Shown: piece after piece, positions 10,586-20,700 of the stretch | Layout of the letters: each line of letters begins with the position of its first letter | Numbering within the stretch: the first letter of the stretch is position 1 | Assembly: GCA_936432065.2 (NCBI GenBank) | Contig: OW386285.2 | Coordinates: 41,595,920-41,659,919 of the forward strand | DNA from: Rutpela maculata | Taxonomy: Eukaryota > Arthropoda > Insecta > Coleoptera > Cerambycidae | Direction of reading: 5' to 3' | DNA length: 64,000 nt | Notes under the pieces: model-generated | Seen by the model: only the letters and a program-made list of their open reading frames with translations | Told to the model about the DNA's origin: nothing | The model's database searches: none | Program-made: the position numbers and the translations under genes

Positions 10586-12593
10586 ACTATTTCATATGCA
10601 CTTTTAATTATTTATTATGTGTTAAATAATTAATTTATGGAAATTAATAGCAGTTTCAATTATATACGAGCAACTATTTTGAAGAACATTTTGTCATAAA
10701 TCTTGATCAGTTCCTTAATTTGCACAATTGAAAACTGAAATTGTAATGTACACGTATTGAGTCACAATACAGGTAAGTCGAAACAATGGTTGAATATATT
10801 TTCATATTTTTTAAGTTCATACAATACAACTGTAATGAAACGAAGAAGCTCTTTAAATTATTCAACCAAGAAAAATTATACAGTAAAATTACTTCACAAC
10901 TGATGCTTCTTTAGGCTATAAAAGCACTTTATTGTTCTATTGAGGAGTATAAACGAACATTTATTCGACTCTTTGTATCTCTATAAGAGCTTCTTAAGAT
11001 AATTTATAGATGCTGTGAAAATGTTACTAAGGAGTGCTAAATAGTTTTACAACTATTGTTTTTGTGGCCCTTAAACGATAAAAGGGCTTTATGATGAGTA
11101 TATATATATAGTGGTTGTATAGATACTAAGGAAACGTCCTCAGACCTTAATTATAAAGCCTTTATTCTTACACAGAGACGATAATAGATGTTTTTATAGC
11201 TATTATAAAATAATTAGCGTTAGTTGGGTGGTGACTCTAATATGGCCGTCTAAATTTGTGTCAACTTATAATTTTTAACGAACCTCGTAGTAAAGCACGG
11301 ACATTTTGATAGTTAAATTTATAATTACTAGAATTTGAACTTCAAGCTTCGTAAAGCTTCCAAAATAGCACATTCTCAATGTTTATAAGTAGTGTAAAAC
11401 AGTATATATTATATCATATGATCCACGGCATAGCACTTAGAGTCACTAAATATGCATCAGCTATTCATAGTCGTCTAAAAATATGGCTTTCGAGGTCATT
11501 ATACCAGAATGTAGTGGAATTTAGTTTCATTTCACAAAGTTAAAGCAATAAATATCTGTGAATGTAGGTAAAATAAAACCGATCCCTCTGCATCTAGCCA
11601 TTACTCGACTACATGTGAACACATTGTTGCTCATTTCAAGCTCAGGTTCCGTTTAGTTTGCTGTACAAAGTCCAGCGCAAAGTAAACACATATCTCTTAA
11701 GGCAGTCCTGAATTTTAAACAATAATGACATTAATATTTGGCATAATGTGGCACACCTAAATAAATATAAATTAAGGTTAAATTCTGATGTCGTTACGGG
11801 AGGGTGTGCCCATGCAAATAAAGAACTTGGGAGACAGTTACTGGGCAAAATTTAGAATGGAAAATATCTCGTTAATGGGTAATAAGATGGAAAGTAAAAG
11901 TAAAGCAATTTCGTTTTCATCGTTTTTGACAGTTTGTGGTTTAGTAATAATTTTGTTCATTCAATTTTTGTTTTATAAAAATTAATATATAAATATGACA
12001 TTATTTGTTACTTTTTAAAATGCACATAAAACGTAAACCATATCAAGTGTAAAAATAAATGATTTTATTGAACCAGTTACATAAAAACAAACAAAAATTC
12101 CAGAAATTATCCGGATGGAATCAAATTTCACGTGCAATTAAAAAAAACAGTGCGGAATATCTAAAAATGTCAAGAGAACTTTTTGATTGAAACTTTTCCC
12201 CTTTTAAAATGAGTCTAGAGAGAGAATAATCTCGGTCGACTTTGTGATATGCTCTTTTTCATATTTTTTAGGTAATTTTCATGCGTCTACAATTTCGCTC
12301 AATAATTAATTTTAAAATAAATTGACTTGGGTTCAATTCATTCATTTCATTCCCTTTATAGTTCGTGATGTAAATCTTCTGTCGTTGGAACTTCACATTA
12401 TATACTCAGTGAAGTTAAATATCGAGAGCGCACAGTGTGTCCAGATTAACCATTTTTCACCAGAATTCTGGAACTTATGAAACTGATCCAGAATGAGTTC
12501 GTAATGATAGGAAAAACATTTTAAAAATCCCATTGATAAATTGGGGTGATTTTTAGACGGTGTAAAATCGACCACCGTATCAAAAGAAAATTA
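10586..12593. other. Non-genic stretch
   Basis: To about 11230 it continues the TATAAAG-rich sequence seen before the SINE. Beyond that it is AT-rich, without recognisable genes. A 65-codon + frame at 11788-11985 ends in a hydrophobic stretch (VCGLVIILFIQFLFY) but has no family signal and no context. I do not call it. Confidence 0.35.
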
Positions 12594-13828
12594 GGGGAGA
12601 GTGGGTAATAAGAAACGTTTGGGTTTTTTTCCTACACAATGGGCGATTCAGGGTACCAAGAAAAAAGTTATTGGCCCAATTCTACAATAAATATGGCTTA
12701 CAAAAAAAAATCAGAAACAAAACGTTCACCTTATTACCTACCCCTAAGCAAGCTTTGTATTTCATGCATACTATCAATAAAGAATTGCTGGGGTAAAGAG
12801 ATACATGTGAATTTTATTTCAACAGAAAATTTTGGCGGAGCTAAAGAAATTTCTTCTTTTACTACATGGTGATGAAAGTACAGCCTAAAGTTTTTATGCA
12901 ACTTTATATTTTTAAAAATAACGTCAACTGACGACTCAAAATTCTTATTTCTAATAAGGCAAAATTAACATTCCCAAACTAAGCAAGCAAAATTGTGATT
13001 TTTATAACTGTGACATTGTATTTTCTTTTTTCTTTCTTTGCAAAAACAGTTTTAATTCTAAGTAGGTCTGAACGGGTTAAAGTAAACGATCCATTTCCAT
13101 TTAAAGACAAAGGACAGCACAAAATGAAGTTTTTATTTACGAACTGTATATTATCATGAGGAGGCCAATTAAAAATAGACAAAGATTCTTTGAAGAACTT
13201 GATCGTACAGCTGTCTTCTTGTACTTTAATGACTCGTCCCACATACCAAGCGATGTCGTAGTAAATGGCATAGTATCGTTCCGCTATCTTCTTCAGCTTC
13301 ATCATGAATTGGCGAAAAATCGAAGTCGACCTCACCATCATCATTATCATCATCATCCGAGCAAAGAACTGTTGGGTCTAATTCTTCCTCAGATGGTCAA
13401 TACCCCAAATAAGGACTAAAAAGATACATGAATAAGTTATAACCCCAAGCATTGGTTGGGGTAATAAGATACATGACCATATCCACTGGTATTTTTGCAA
13501 CAGAAAAATAAAAAAAAATACACCAGAAAGTCCTACCTTTGGCCCACAAAATCATGTAAAAAAAATCAAGAATATATAATGTGTGTTACCTAGAAAAAAA
13601 ATTGTTTGTGTGAAAACACTACTTTCACATGGTAAAGTTTCATACAAGCACCTAGTGATGACAGAATAAACTAAAAAAAACAGTATCGTCAATTATTTTT
13701 TTAACAGTGATAAGCAAATAATGAGACTAGCTTGTGGAATTTTTTCATTTTTTTTTTTTGTTTAACAAACACAAAGCAACAAAAAATAGTTTCTTATTAC
13801 CTCTGTTTCTTATTACCCCACTCTCCCA
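12594..13828. mobile_element. DNA-transposon remnant with GGGAGAGTGGG ends
   Basis: The left end GGGAGAGTGGGTAATAAG and the right end, read inversely as GGGAGAGTGGGGTAATAAG, form terminal inverted repeats. The same word (GGTAATAAGA) recurs inside on both strands near 12729, 13455 and 13795, as subterminal repeats often do. The interior holds a decayed minus-strand ORF piece (12985-13395). Ends of this kind are common on pogo/Tigger-like remnants in insects (from memory, not checked). No clear target duplication is seen: TTA flanks on the left and TTAA lies near the right. It is probably a deletion derivative. Confidence 0.6.
12979..13395 (-). pseudogene. Decayed C-terminal fragment of a transposon-borne protein
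   Basis: On the minus strand an acidic stretch (EEELDPTVLCSDDDDNDD, EVDFDFSPIHDEAEED) runs in one frame. After a frame change it continues as RYYAIYYDIAWYVGRVIKV, FFKESLSIFNWPPHDN and LTRSDLLRIK up to a stop near 12979. A YYAVYYD..WYVGRV..F.WP pattern resembles C-terminal modules I associate with insect transposon-encoded proteins (pogo/Tigger-type neighbours). That link is recollection, not proof. The open frame's run of methionines at 13320-13356 is an out-of-frame reading of GAT repeats that encode aspartates in the other frame. The frameshift makes it non-functional as it stands. Confidence 0.5.
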
Positions 13829-15021
13829 CAGTTAATTAAAATATTTTTGATGGGGGTTGAGGTCGAAATAAACAGAATGAAATTCTAAAATTTCGGATTT
13901 ACATAGAATTCCAAATCAAAATCAAATGAACGGAAAAATAGTGAAAATATTTCTTTGATGAAATAGTGCAATATTTTGATTTTAACCGCTAAAAATCGGG
14001 TAAATCTAATTTTATATATTCTATTACATTTTAGTCATGATATACCTTTAATATTTTTGTTCTATGCAGGATGAAGTACCCTATGTCCTATAAATTATAT
14101 CTGCCTGCTACTACTGCTTTTTTAACAATAACGTTTTACACATATTAGTGCTGATGAAAGATCCATAATTTTGGGAGTAATTCATACTGCGACTGATTGC
14201 ATAAAATTTTTCATTGGTTGGTTTCAGTTGCAAATTTCAACTTCATGAATACTCCAGACAAATTAATAACAACAAAATGCATTTGAAAGAGGAGTGGTTT
14301 ACTTTTATTTCCTCCTCCTAAAAGCCACCCCATTTCAATTTCATGTGAAACACCGTAAAACCTATCGGGTTTTTCAGGTTTTGCTTTCTTAATAGAATAT
14401 CAAGGAGTTTTTTAGCCCATTTGAGGGTCCGCAAATTTTTGACTGATTTGTAGTTTTAATGATACCTCATGATATGATGAGACATTAATCGTAAAAAAAT
14501 TTGGGGTTAAGCCTAAAAAAGGTTTCAAAGATATAGAGGGTCAAAGTGATCAAAATCGTCTCATGGCACAGTGAGTGAAGATAATGAAATATCAATTTCT
14601 TTATAAAATCTCTTATTCCATTGTATCTTTTTCTCTTTTCTTTTATTTTTTTTAACTACCTCTCGTCGATTTTTATATTTGAACGCGATAAACTCAAAAA
14701 CTACTCAAACGATTTCAACGAGGTTGTGACCATCATCTAAGGGAGCTGTTGGTGACGGTTCTAAACTATTTATGACGCTAATATTTTCAAATGCAGCTAA
14801 GTAATTAGCAAAAATCAGGTAAAGAATGTGTACATGGGCTATGCACAGTATCATGAAATACATGTGCCAAATCCCGATATATGTAATATATCATTGACCA
14901 TACAGAAACAATAACTCATGAAATATAAATTAAAAACTAATCTAAAACAAAAAAGCAGAAAATCGAAAAACAATATAAAAAAAAACAAAAAGCCCATAAA
15001 AAACACCAAAACATTAAAAAA
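13829..15021. other. AT-rich non-genic stretch
   Basis: No genes are recognised. The text resembles decayed non-coding repeat sequence (phrases such as GAACGCGATAAACTCAAAAAC) of the sort found in insect foldback elements, but I could not define boundaries. Confidence 0.35.
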
Positions 15022-15138
15022 TCTCTTTGTAGATTAGTACCGTGACGTGGTAAAGGGGCTGAAGTATGATTATTATTATTATATATTATTATCCTTATTA
15101 TGTTTTACAATAATAATAAAACAGCCAAATCTAATCTA
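15022..15138 (+). ncRNA. Candidate HDV-like ribozyme fold, stand-alone
   Basis: The segment can fold like the ribozyme at 16078. P1 is TCTCTTT (15022-15028) with AAAGGGG (15052-15058), all Watson-Crick or G-U pairs. P2 is TAGATTAG (15030-15037) with CTAATCTA (15131-15138). P3 is ACC/GGT (15039-15041/15049-15051) closing the loop GTGACGT. P4 is a TTATTATT/AATAATAA stem. The core ACC-loop-GGT-N3-GGGGCT-N-AAGTA is shared in sequence with 16098-16125, while P1 and P2 differ in a pairing-preserving way. The 3' strand of P2 also looks like the AATCT-type tail of the downstream LINE, so part of the match could be coincidence. It may be the 5' stump or a very short derivative of a related element. 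Confidence 0.45.
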
Positions 15139-15944
15139 TTGACCTTCTATATCTCTAAAATCTTCCTTATGCTCAAGCTCATATTTTTGTGTGATTAATG
15201 TCTTATCATAAGGTTATCATTTGGACCGCAAATCAACCGAAAATTTGTGGGCCATTTTTAGGGTCACTATTAGTTCAAGCATGAGAATTTCAGGGATGGG
15301 CATGGCTCCTTGTATAAATATGGAACCTACTTTGGTTTTAATAGCCATAAATACTTAATTTTGCTGACACGGAAAAGTAAACCATTACAACCGAAAGGAA
15401 TTTTGTCACTATTTTTCAGTTAATTTGGAGACCGAATTCTACATGAATCCAAAATTATAGTTTATTTCGATATCATCTCCTGAACTACCCTATTTCATCA
15501 AAGAAATTATATTCATTGATTTTTCGGTGATTCAGTGTATCCCCTAAAAACCACCACAATTTATCAATGAGATTTTTTAAACAATTTTTGTTATACTCAC
15601 TCACAATGTCCGTGAAATATACAAAATAATACAGTTGTCCAGTATTTTACTGGAAAATAACCTCTACGCCTGGGACTTTTACGCCAAAGGAGCAGTTAAA
15701 GAACGTTTTTTTTTGACAAATAATGAATAAAAACAAAAAGACAAAATTAACCTCTTTTGCTGACGTTTCAGAAACCGAATCTGTTTCCTTTCTCAAAGCA
15801 TATTATAGATGTTTGTGTGCTGTGTATATTAAAAAATACACAGCTTTAAGAATATATTTTTTGTTATATTCAGTATACTTGCTGCTTACACAGAACTGTT
15901 GATATATCTAGTTGATAGCTTTATTTTATACAATGATCAGTTTG
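15139..15944. other. AT-rich non-genic stretch
   Basis: No gene is seen. GCTGACGTTTCAGAAACCG at about 15758 is followed by a pyrimidine-rich stretch that may be the terminal region of the Penelope-like element next door (the minus-strand fragment at 15945-16077). Such GACGTTTC phrases are frequent near Penelope ends, but this assignment is tentative. Confidence 0.3.
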
Positions 15945-16077
15945 TTAAGTTATTTTTTTAACATCGGCAGCCAGGTTATGCAAACATCTACGGAACAATT
16001 CGACACGCATTTATCCTCATTCAATATATATTATAGCTGATTTTTTAATTTTTCTTTTCTTGCTATATGTCTCAGTT
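15945..16077 (-). pseudogene. Penelope-like element, GIY-YIG domain end (part 2)
   Basis: On the minus strand the text reads SKKRKIKKSAIIYIE, then CVSNCSVDVCITWLPMLKK after stops. This matches the end of the GIY-YIG endonuclease region of Penelope-like elements (R.IKES..I, then a Ser/Asn-rich linker and W-L-P). It continues directly from 21482-21650 once the 5.4-kb LINE and one copy of its 13-bp duplication are discounted. The LINE therefore inserted into this older, already decaying Penelope copy. Confidence 0.7.
16065..16077. repeat. 13-bp target-site duplication of LINE, left
   Basis: ATATGTCTCAGTT directly precedes the first base of the element and recurs exactly at 21482-21494 after the (AATCT)n tail. 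Confidence 0.95.
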
Positions 16078-16229
16078 CCCCTCCGAAGAGTCGTGTGACC
16101 TTGTCGTGGTGGAGGGGCTTAAGTAACCGCAATGATTTTGAGAGCGATACCGGCGGGAGTCTGGTACTCCTGGTAGGGTCACCCATGCCGGTAAGGTCAA
16201 AGATGAGCGGCGAAAACTAAGGACGACTC
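16078..16229 (+). ncRNA. HDV-like self-cleaving ribozyme at the LINE 5' end
   Basis: The first transcribed bases fold in the HDV topology. P1 is CCCCTCC (16078-16084) with GGAGGGG (16111-16117). P2 is GAGTCGT (16088-16094) with ACGACTC (16223-16229). P3 is ACC (16098-16100) with GGT (16108-16110), abutting P1, and closes loop TTGTCGT. An extended P4 region (about 16120-16216) contains stems CCGC/GCGG, TACCGGC/GCCGGTA and GGAGT/ACTCC. The joining strand CTAAGG ahead of the 3' P2 strand supplies the expected catalytic cytosine (C16217). Predicted cleavage falls exactly at the element-target junction. HDV-like ribozymes are known at the 5' ends of R2 and other LINEs. The unusual points are a C rather than G at position 1, and no obvious P1.1. 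Confidence 0.75.
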
Positions 16230-16407
16230 AACCCAAGCCAAGGTGGAAGATAACGTGCCGAGGGCTGAATGGCCGCAGGGTTAAATGCGGTCGCAAACGT
16301 TTCCCTGGGGGCACCAGGCGGAACCCCCTTGTATCCCACGCCTTACTCGGTCATGCGGGGCTCTGACCGAGTGGACCTATACTTCCCTAGCTACTCGTGG
16401 GAACTAA

Positions 16408-17724
16408 ATGGAAAGTTCAAAGAAAAATAAAAAAAACAAGGTAGTGCAGGCTAAAAGGCCAGAAGCACAACCAGAAGGCCAGATGGCTGCGCAGGCTGTA
16501 GAGCCAAAAGCGCAATCAGAAGGCCAAACGGTCGTGCCGAAGGCCAACAGCCCGAAAATCACCAAACCCAAAGATCAACAGGGTGCTAAGGCTGAAGAGC
16601 CAAGCACATCTCGATCCAAGGGTAGCCTCAGGGTCAACTCGCTTGAAGAGGTTGACCTAATGTCAGACGACGAAGTTCACTTCGCGCGTCTGTCAGGAGC
16701 CGCCAGAAAGAAGCTCCAGGATCGGACCAAGGCAGGTCAAGATTACATACAGGCCAAAAGGGCCGTAATCAAAGAGAACTTGGTCAGATTCCAAAAAGGC
16801 CAATTACAGGCTAAAGACCCCAGGAAGGCCAAACAAAGGCCCAAAGGGGAAAAAAAGGAGAGCCAAGAAGGCCGACATGAGGCCCAAAAAAGGCCCCGCC
16901 AAGAAACCGTCACGCCCCCCAGTGGCCAGCGACGTAACAAAAAGGCCAAATTGGAGGATTTATCCTTCAAGGAGGCCCTATCTGCCGAGAAGGTCGCTGT
17001 GGTGCAGGACGGTTTCCCATTGGAAACAATGGAGCCGGAAAGGCTGAAAGCCGTCCAAAGCTCCATAATGGAGGCTTATGAGAGGATTCCACTGGAAGGA
17101 CCTCAGGTGCGCTTTGCCAGGTGCACACATAGGCCAGGCTACCTCCTGGTGACATGCGCAGATGCAACAAGCGCAGGGTGGCTGCGGGATGTCGTTCCCA
17201 CGCTCCAGCCTTGGGAGGGCGCAAGCCTCAGAGCACTGGAGGGGAGCGAGATTCCGGGGTTACACTCGTGCTCTGTGTATGTCCCCGATGAGGATGGCCA
17301 GAGATTAGAGGCCGACAGAATACTCGCCAGATTACGGGTGAGTAATAGGGGCCTAAACACCAACCTCTGGACGGTGTTTGGGAAAACACCGTCCGAAAAA
17401 GGGCAACTGTGGACCTTCTCCATGGACAAACAGTCCATGGAGGAGCTCCATAAACTTGATTTGAGTCCCTACTTCGGAATGGGAAGGATAAAATTCCGCC
17501 CGAAGGAGCAGGGACCCAAAAAAGTATCACAAATCCCGGAAGGCAGCCAAACGGCCTCGGGTAGTGGAACACAGAGGGAGAAGGGAGAAGGCAAGGAAAA
17601 GGCCCTCCCTTCCCAGGAAGGAAGCTCCTCGAGCCAAAGTGGGCTAAGTCCGCTTAAGAGGCTTTCAGCCCAAGAGCGGACGGCGCTCATGGAGGTGGAG
17701 GAACTTGCTGGGGAGGACCAGTAA
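16408..17724 (+). CDS. LINE ORF1 protein (DUF4780-like)
   Basis: A 438-residue protein that should act as the RNA-binding, RNP-forming ORF1 product. Residues 1-185 are Lys/Glu/Ala/Gln-rich and low complexity, with repeated QPEGQ/QSEGQ-type motifs and several basic clusters (PRKAKQRPKGEKK, RRNKKAK). Residues about 190-355 form a globular region (KAVQSSIMEAYERIP, RPGYLLVTCAD, WLRDVVPTLQPWEG, LNTNLWTVFGKTP, FSMDKQSMEELHKLDL) that I recognise as DUF4780-like. This module is frequent in insect LINE ORF1 proteins. The C-terminal tail is Gly/Ser/Glu-rich. No CCHC zinc knuckle is present in ORF1, unlike many I and R1 elements. The start is the first ATG after the 5' UTR. The 3' end overlaps the ORF2 frame by 77 nt. 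Confidence 0.88.
   Translation: MESSKKNKKNKVVQAKRPEAQPEGQMAAQAVEPKAQSEGQTVVPKANSPKITKPKDQQGAKAEEPSTSRSKGSLRVNSLEEVDLMSDDEVHFARLSGAARKKLQDRTKAGQDYIQAKRAVIKENLVRFQKGQLQAKDPRKAKQRPKGEKKESQEGRHEAQKRPRQETVTPPSGQRRNKKAKLEDLSFKEALSAEKVAVVQDGFPLETMEPERLKAVQSSIMEAYERIPLEGPQVRFARCTHRPGYLLVTCADATSAGWLRDVVPTLQPWEGASLRALEGSEIPGLHSCSVYVPDEDGQRLEADRILARLRVSNRGLNTNLWTVFGKTPSEKGQLWTFSMDKQSMEELHKLDLSPYFGMGRIKFRPKEQGPKKVSQIPEGSQTASGSGTQREKGEGKEKALPSQEGSSSSQSGLSPLKRLSAQERTALMEVEELAGEDQ
17648..17724 (+). promoter_or_regulatory. ORF1/ORF2 overlap (translational coupling site)
   Basis: ORF1 (frame 1) ends with TAA at 17722-17724, while the ORF2 frame (frame 2) is open from 17648. There is no ATG in frame 2 anywhere in the overlap or for more than 100 codons after it; the first is inside the endonuclease domain. 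ORF2 must therefore be reached by a +1 (or -2) frameshift, by reinitiation at a non-AUG codon such as TTG 17705, or by another mechanism. No classic slippery heptamer is obvious. Confidence 0.6.
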
Positions 17725-20700
17725 ACCTAGGATCTTCACCAAAAAAAGAGAAGAAATCAAGGTCCTGCAGGCGAATCTCCATCATGCCAAGGCCGCTTCG
17801 GCCATTTTATGTAGGAGATTCGAGGAAGAAGGCATAGATGTTGCCCTACTGCAGGAACCCTGGCTTGTCAAAGGAAGGCCTGGAGGCTTAAAACCATTGC
17901 AAGGTAAGTTACTGTACAATACATCCTCAACTAGACCTAGAGCATGTATCGTATATAGCAGTAGAGTAAGTTGCACATTAATTCCAGTGCTTTGCACCGA
18001 TGACTTTGTTACAGCTACCCTAACAGCGTCTACGGAGGAGGGGATGAAGAGCTGGATTATATGCTCCGCCTACTTCCCAGGCGAGGAAAGGTTCTGCCCT
18101 CCGCAACTCCTGAGCGACATAGTTGCCTACTGCGGAGAAAAGAACCTTCCAATGATAACAGGATGTGATGCCAACGCACACCATATGGTATGGGGAAGCA
18201 CCAACGTCAACACAAGGGGTGAGTCTTTATTACAGTTCATTCTAGGTGAAGGGTTACTAATAGCCAATACAGGCAAAAAACCTACTTTCGTTACTTCGGT
18301 ACGTAAAGAAGTCTTAGATATAACCTTATGTACGAGTAATACAAGCGCTAACATTATAAATTGGCATGTGTCAGAAGAGCCATCAGGTTCCGATCACATG
18401 CACATAAGATTTGACATTACGACCCCATCCCTGACAGAGACAAAGTTCAGAAATCCCCGAGAGACCAACTGGGAAGGCTACTTAGAGTCCCTCAGAAGGC
18501 ACCTGCAGGGAGGGACAGCATCTGGAAGGGATGTAGGGAGCCTTGAGGTAGCAGTGGAACAGGTAAGCGAGGCCATAATGGCTGCTTACCAGGAAAACTG
18601 TCCAGAGAAAACAAGGAAAAACAGGGGTAAAACAGTCTGGTGGAACAAACATCTGGAAGGCCTCAGAACAGAAGTGAGAAAACTGTTCAATAAGGCCAAA
18701 TCCAGACAAGACTGGGATACCTACAAAGTCAAACTCACGCAGTACAACAAAGAAATCCGTAAGGCCAAAAGAGACTCATGGAGGAGGTTCTGTGAAGAGG
18801 TCGATGATGGCCCTGCAGCCTCTAGAATCCACAGGGTCTTGGCCAAGGATGGTTGCACTGCAAATGAAGTAGGCCTCCTTAAAAAGGAGGACGGAACCTA
18901 CACGGAAACACTGACGGAAAGTATTGAACTGCTCATGGAGGCACATTTTCCGGGCTCACTGGTAGTGAAGGGATCGGAGGCCGTGCAATTCCCAGATCAA
19001 AGGCCTGAACGGCCCAGATCTGAGGATTGGAGGCTAGCCAACGAGGTAGCGAAACCCAACAAAATCAGATGGGCAATTAACAAATTCCAACCATACAAAT
19101 CTCCTGGTATGGATGGAATTTACCCGATTCTGCTCCAAAAAGGGCAGGATATAATAGTACCACATCTGTGCAAAATATTCAGAGCCTGCCTGGCCTGGAA
19201 ATACATACCACACATGTGGCGGAAGGTGAAGGTCACCTACCTACCAAAAGTAGGCAGGATATCAGACCAAACGCCCAAGTCATACAGACCCATAAGCCTG
19301 TCCTCTTTCCTACTTAAAACGTTGGAAAGACTACTGGACAGGTACATTAGAGACGAGGTACTAAGGGAAAACCCCCTTAGTGAACGTCAATGTGCATACC
19401 AGCCGGGAAAGTCAACAGACCTCGCGCTGGATGATTTGAACAGGCTACTGTCAAAGTCATTGGATGACAAAGAAATAGCAGTGGCAACATTTCTTGATAT
19501 AGAAGGAGCGTTCAACAACGCGACAACGCAATCATTAACGAACTCGTTGTCAAATAGAGGAGTCCCAACAGTACTCTGCCAGTGGATTAAGGCCAGCCTA
19601 GATAAGAGGGTAATAGTATCCAATCTGGGCGAGGCTACCATTGAGGCGAAGGTGAGTACAGGCTGCCCTCAAGGAGGAGTACTATCTCCACTACTGTGGG
19701 CAACCCTCGTTGACGAACTCCTCCGGAAAGTTTCCGCAGAAGGCTTTTATTGCCTAGGATACGCTGACGACCTAGCAATAGTAGTCAAGGGGCGATTTGC
19801 GAACACCATATCAGAGCGTTCGCAAAGAGCCATAAACATTGTTGACAGGTGGTGTAGTGAGGAAGGACTATCCATAAATCCTCACAAAACCACAGTGGTC
19901 ACTTTCACACGAAAAAGATCCTTGGGAGGCCTAAAACCCCTAAGGCTCAATGGAGTGGAAATTCCATTTGCCAGTGAGGCTAAATACCTAGGAGTCATTT
20001 TTGACCAAAAACTGACATGGAATACCCACATCCAAAAAGTCACACAAAAAGCAACTATTGCCCTGGGAAGGTGCAGGCAGATGTGTGGAAAAAACTGGGG
20101 ATTAAACCCCAAGATGTCCCTATGGTTATATACTAGGGTCGTTAGACCCATGATAACCTATGGATCGGTGGTATGGTGGACCAAGACATTGCAGCCGGGA
20201 GCAGTAAGGCTATTAAGTGGCGCACAAAGGCTTGCTTGCCTGTGCGCCACAGGGGCCATAAAATCTGCTCCCACGGCGGCTTTGGAGGTCCTTCTAGATT
20301 TGCCACCACTACACATTTTCATCCAGGGGGAAGCTCGTTCGGTGTTGCACAGGCTAATGCAAGGCACAACGCCCATAAGGCAGCAACACGGTACAGAGCA
20401 CCAAAAGTTATACTCAGAGCTGAAGGCAGACCCCATTCTGGGAATGCCCACGGACAGCATGGTCCCAAAGTATAACTTCTATAAAAACTTTCAAATCAAG
20501 ATACCAGACAGAGGGGACTGGAAGAATGGCCCTCCGATATCAGCACAAATAGTCTGGTACACGGACGGCTCCAAGACAGAACATGGAGCAGGAGCTGGGA
20601 TTTACGGGATAAGGTCGAAAACGGAAATCTCGATAAGTCTAGGAATGCATGCCACAGTATTTCAGGCAGAGGTGGCCGCTATACAGTGGTGTGCAAGGGA

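Noticed and set aside
11788..11985. Small membrane protein gene (hydrophobic C-terminus)
   Set aside because: A 65-codon frame without homology, overlapped by an antisense frame, in repeat DNA. Chance is the simpler explanation.
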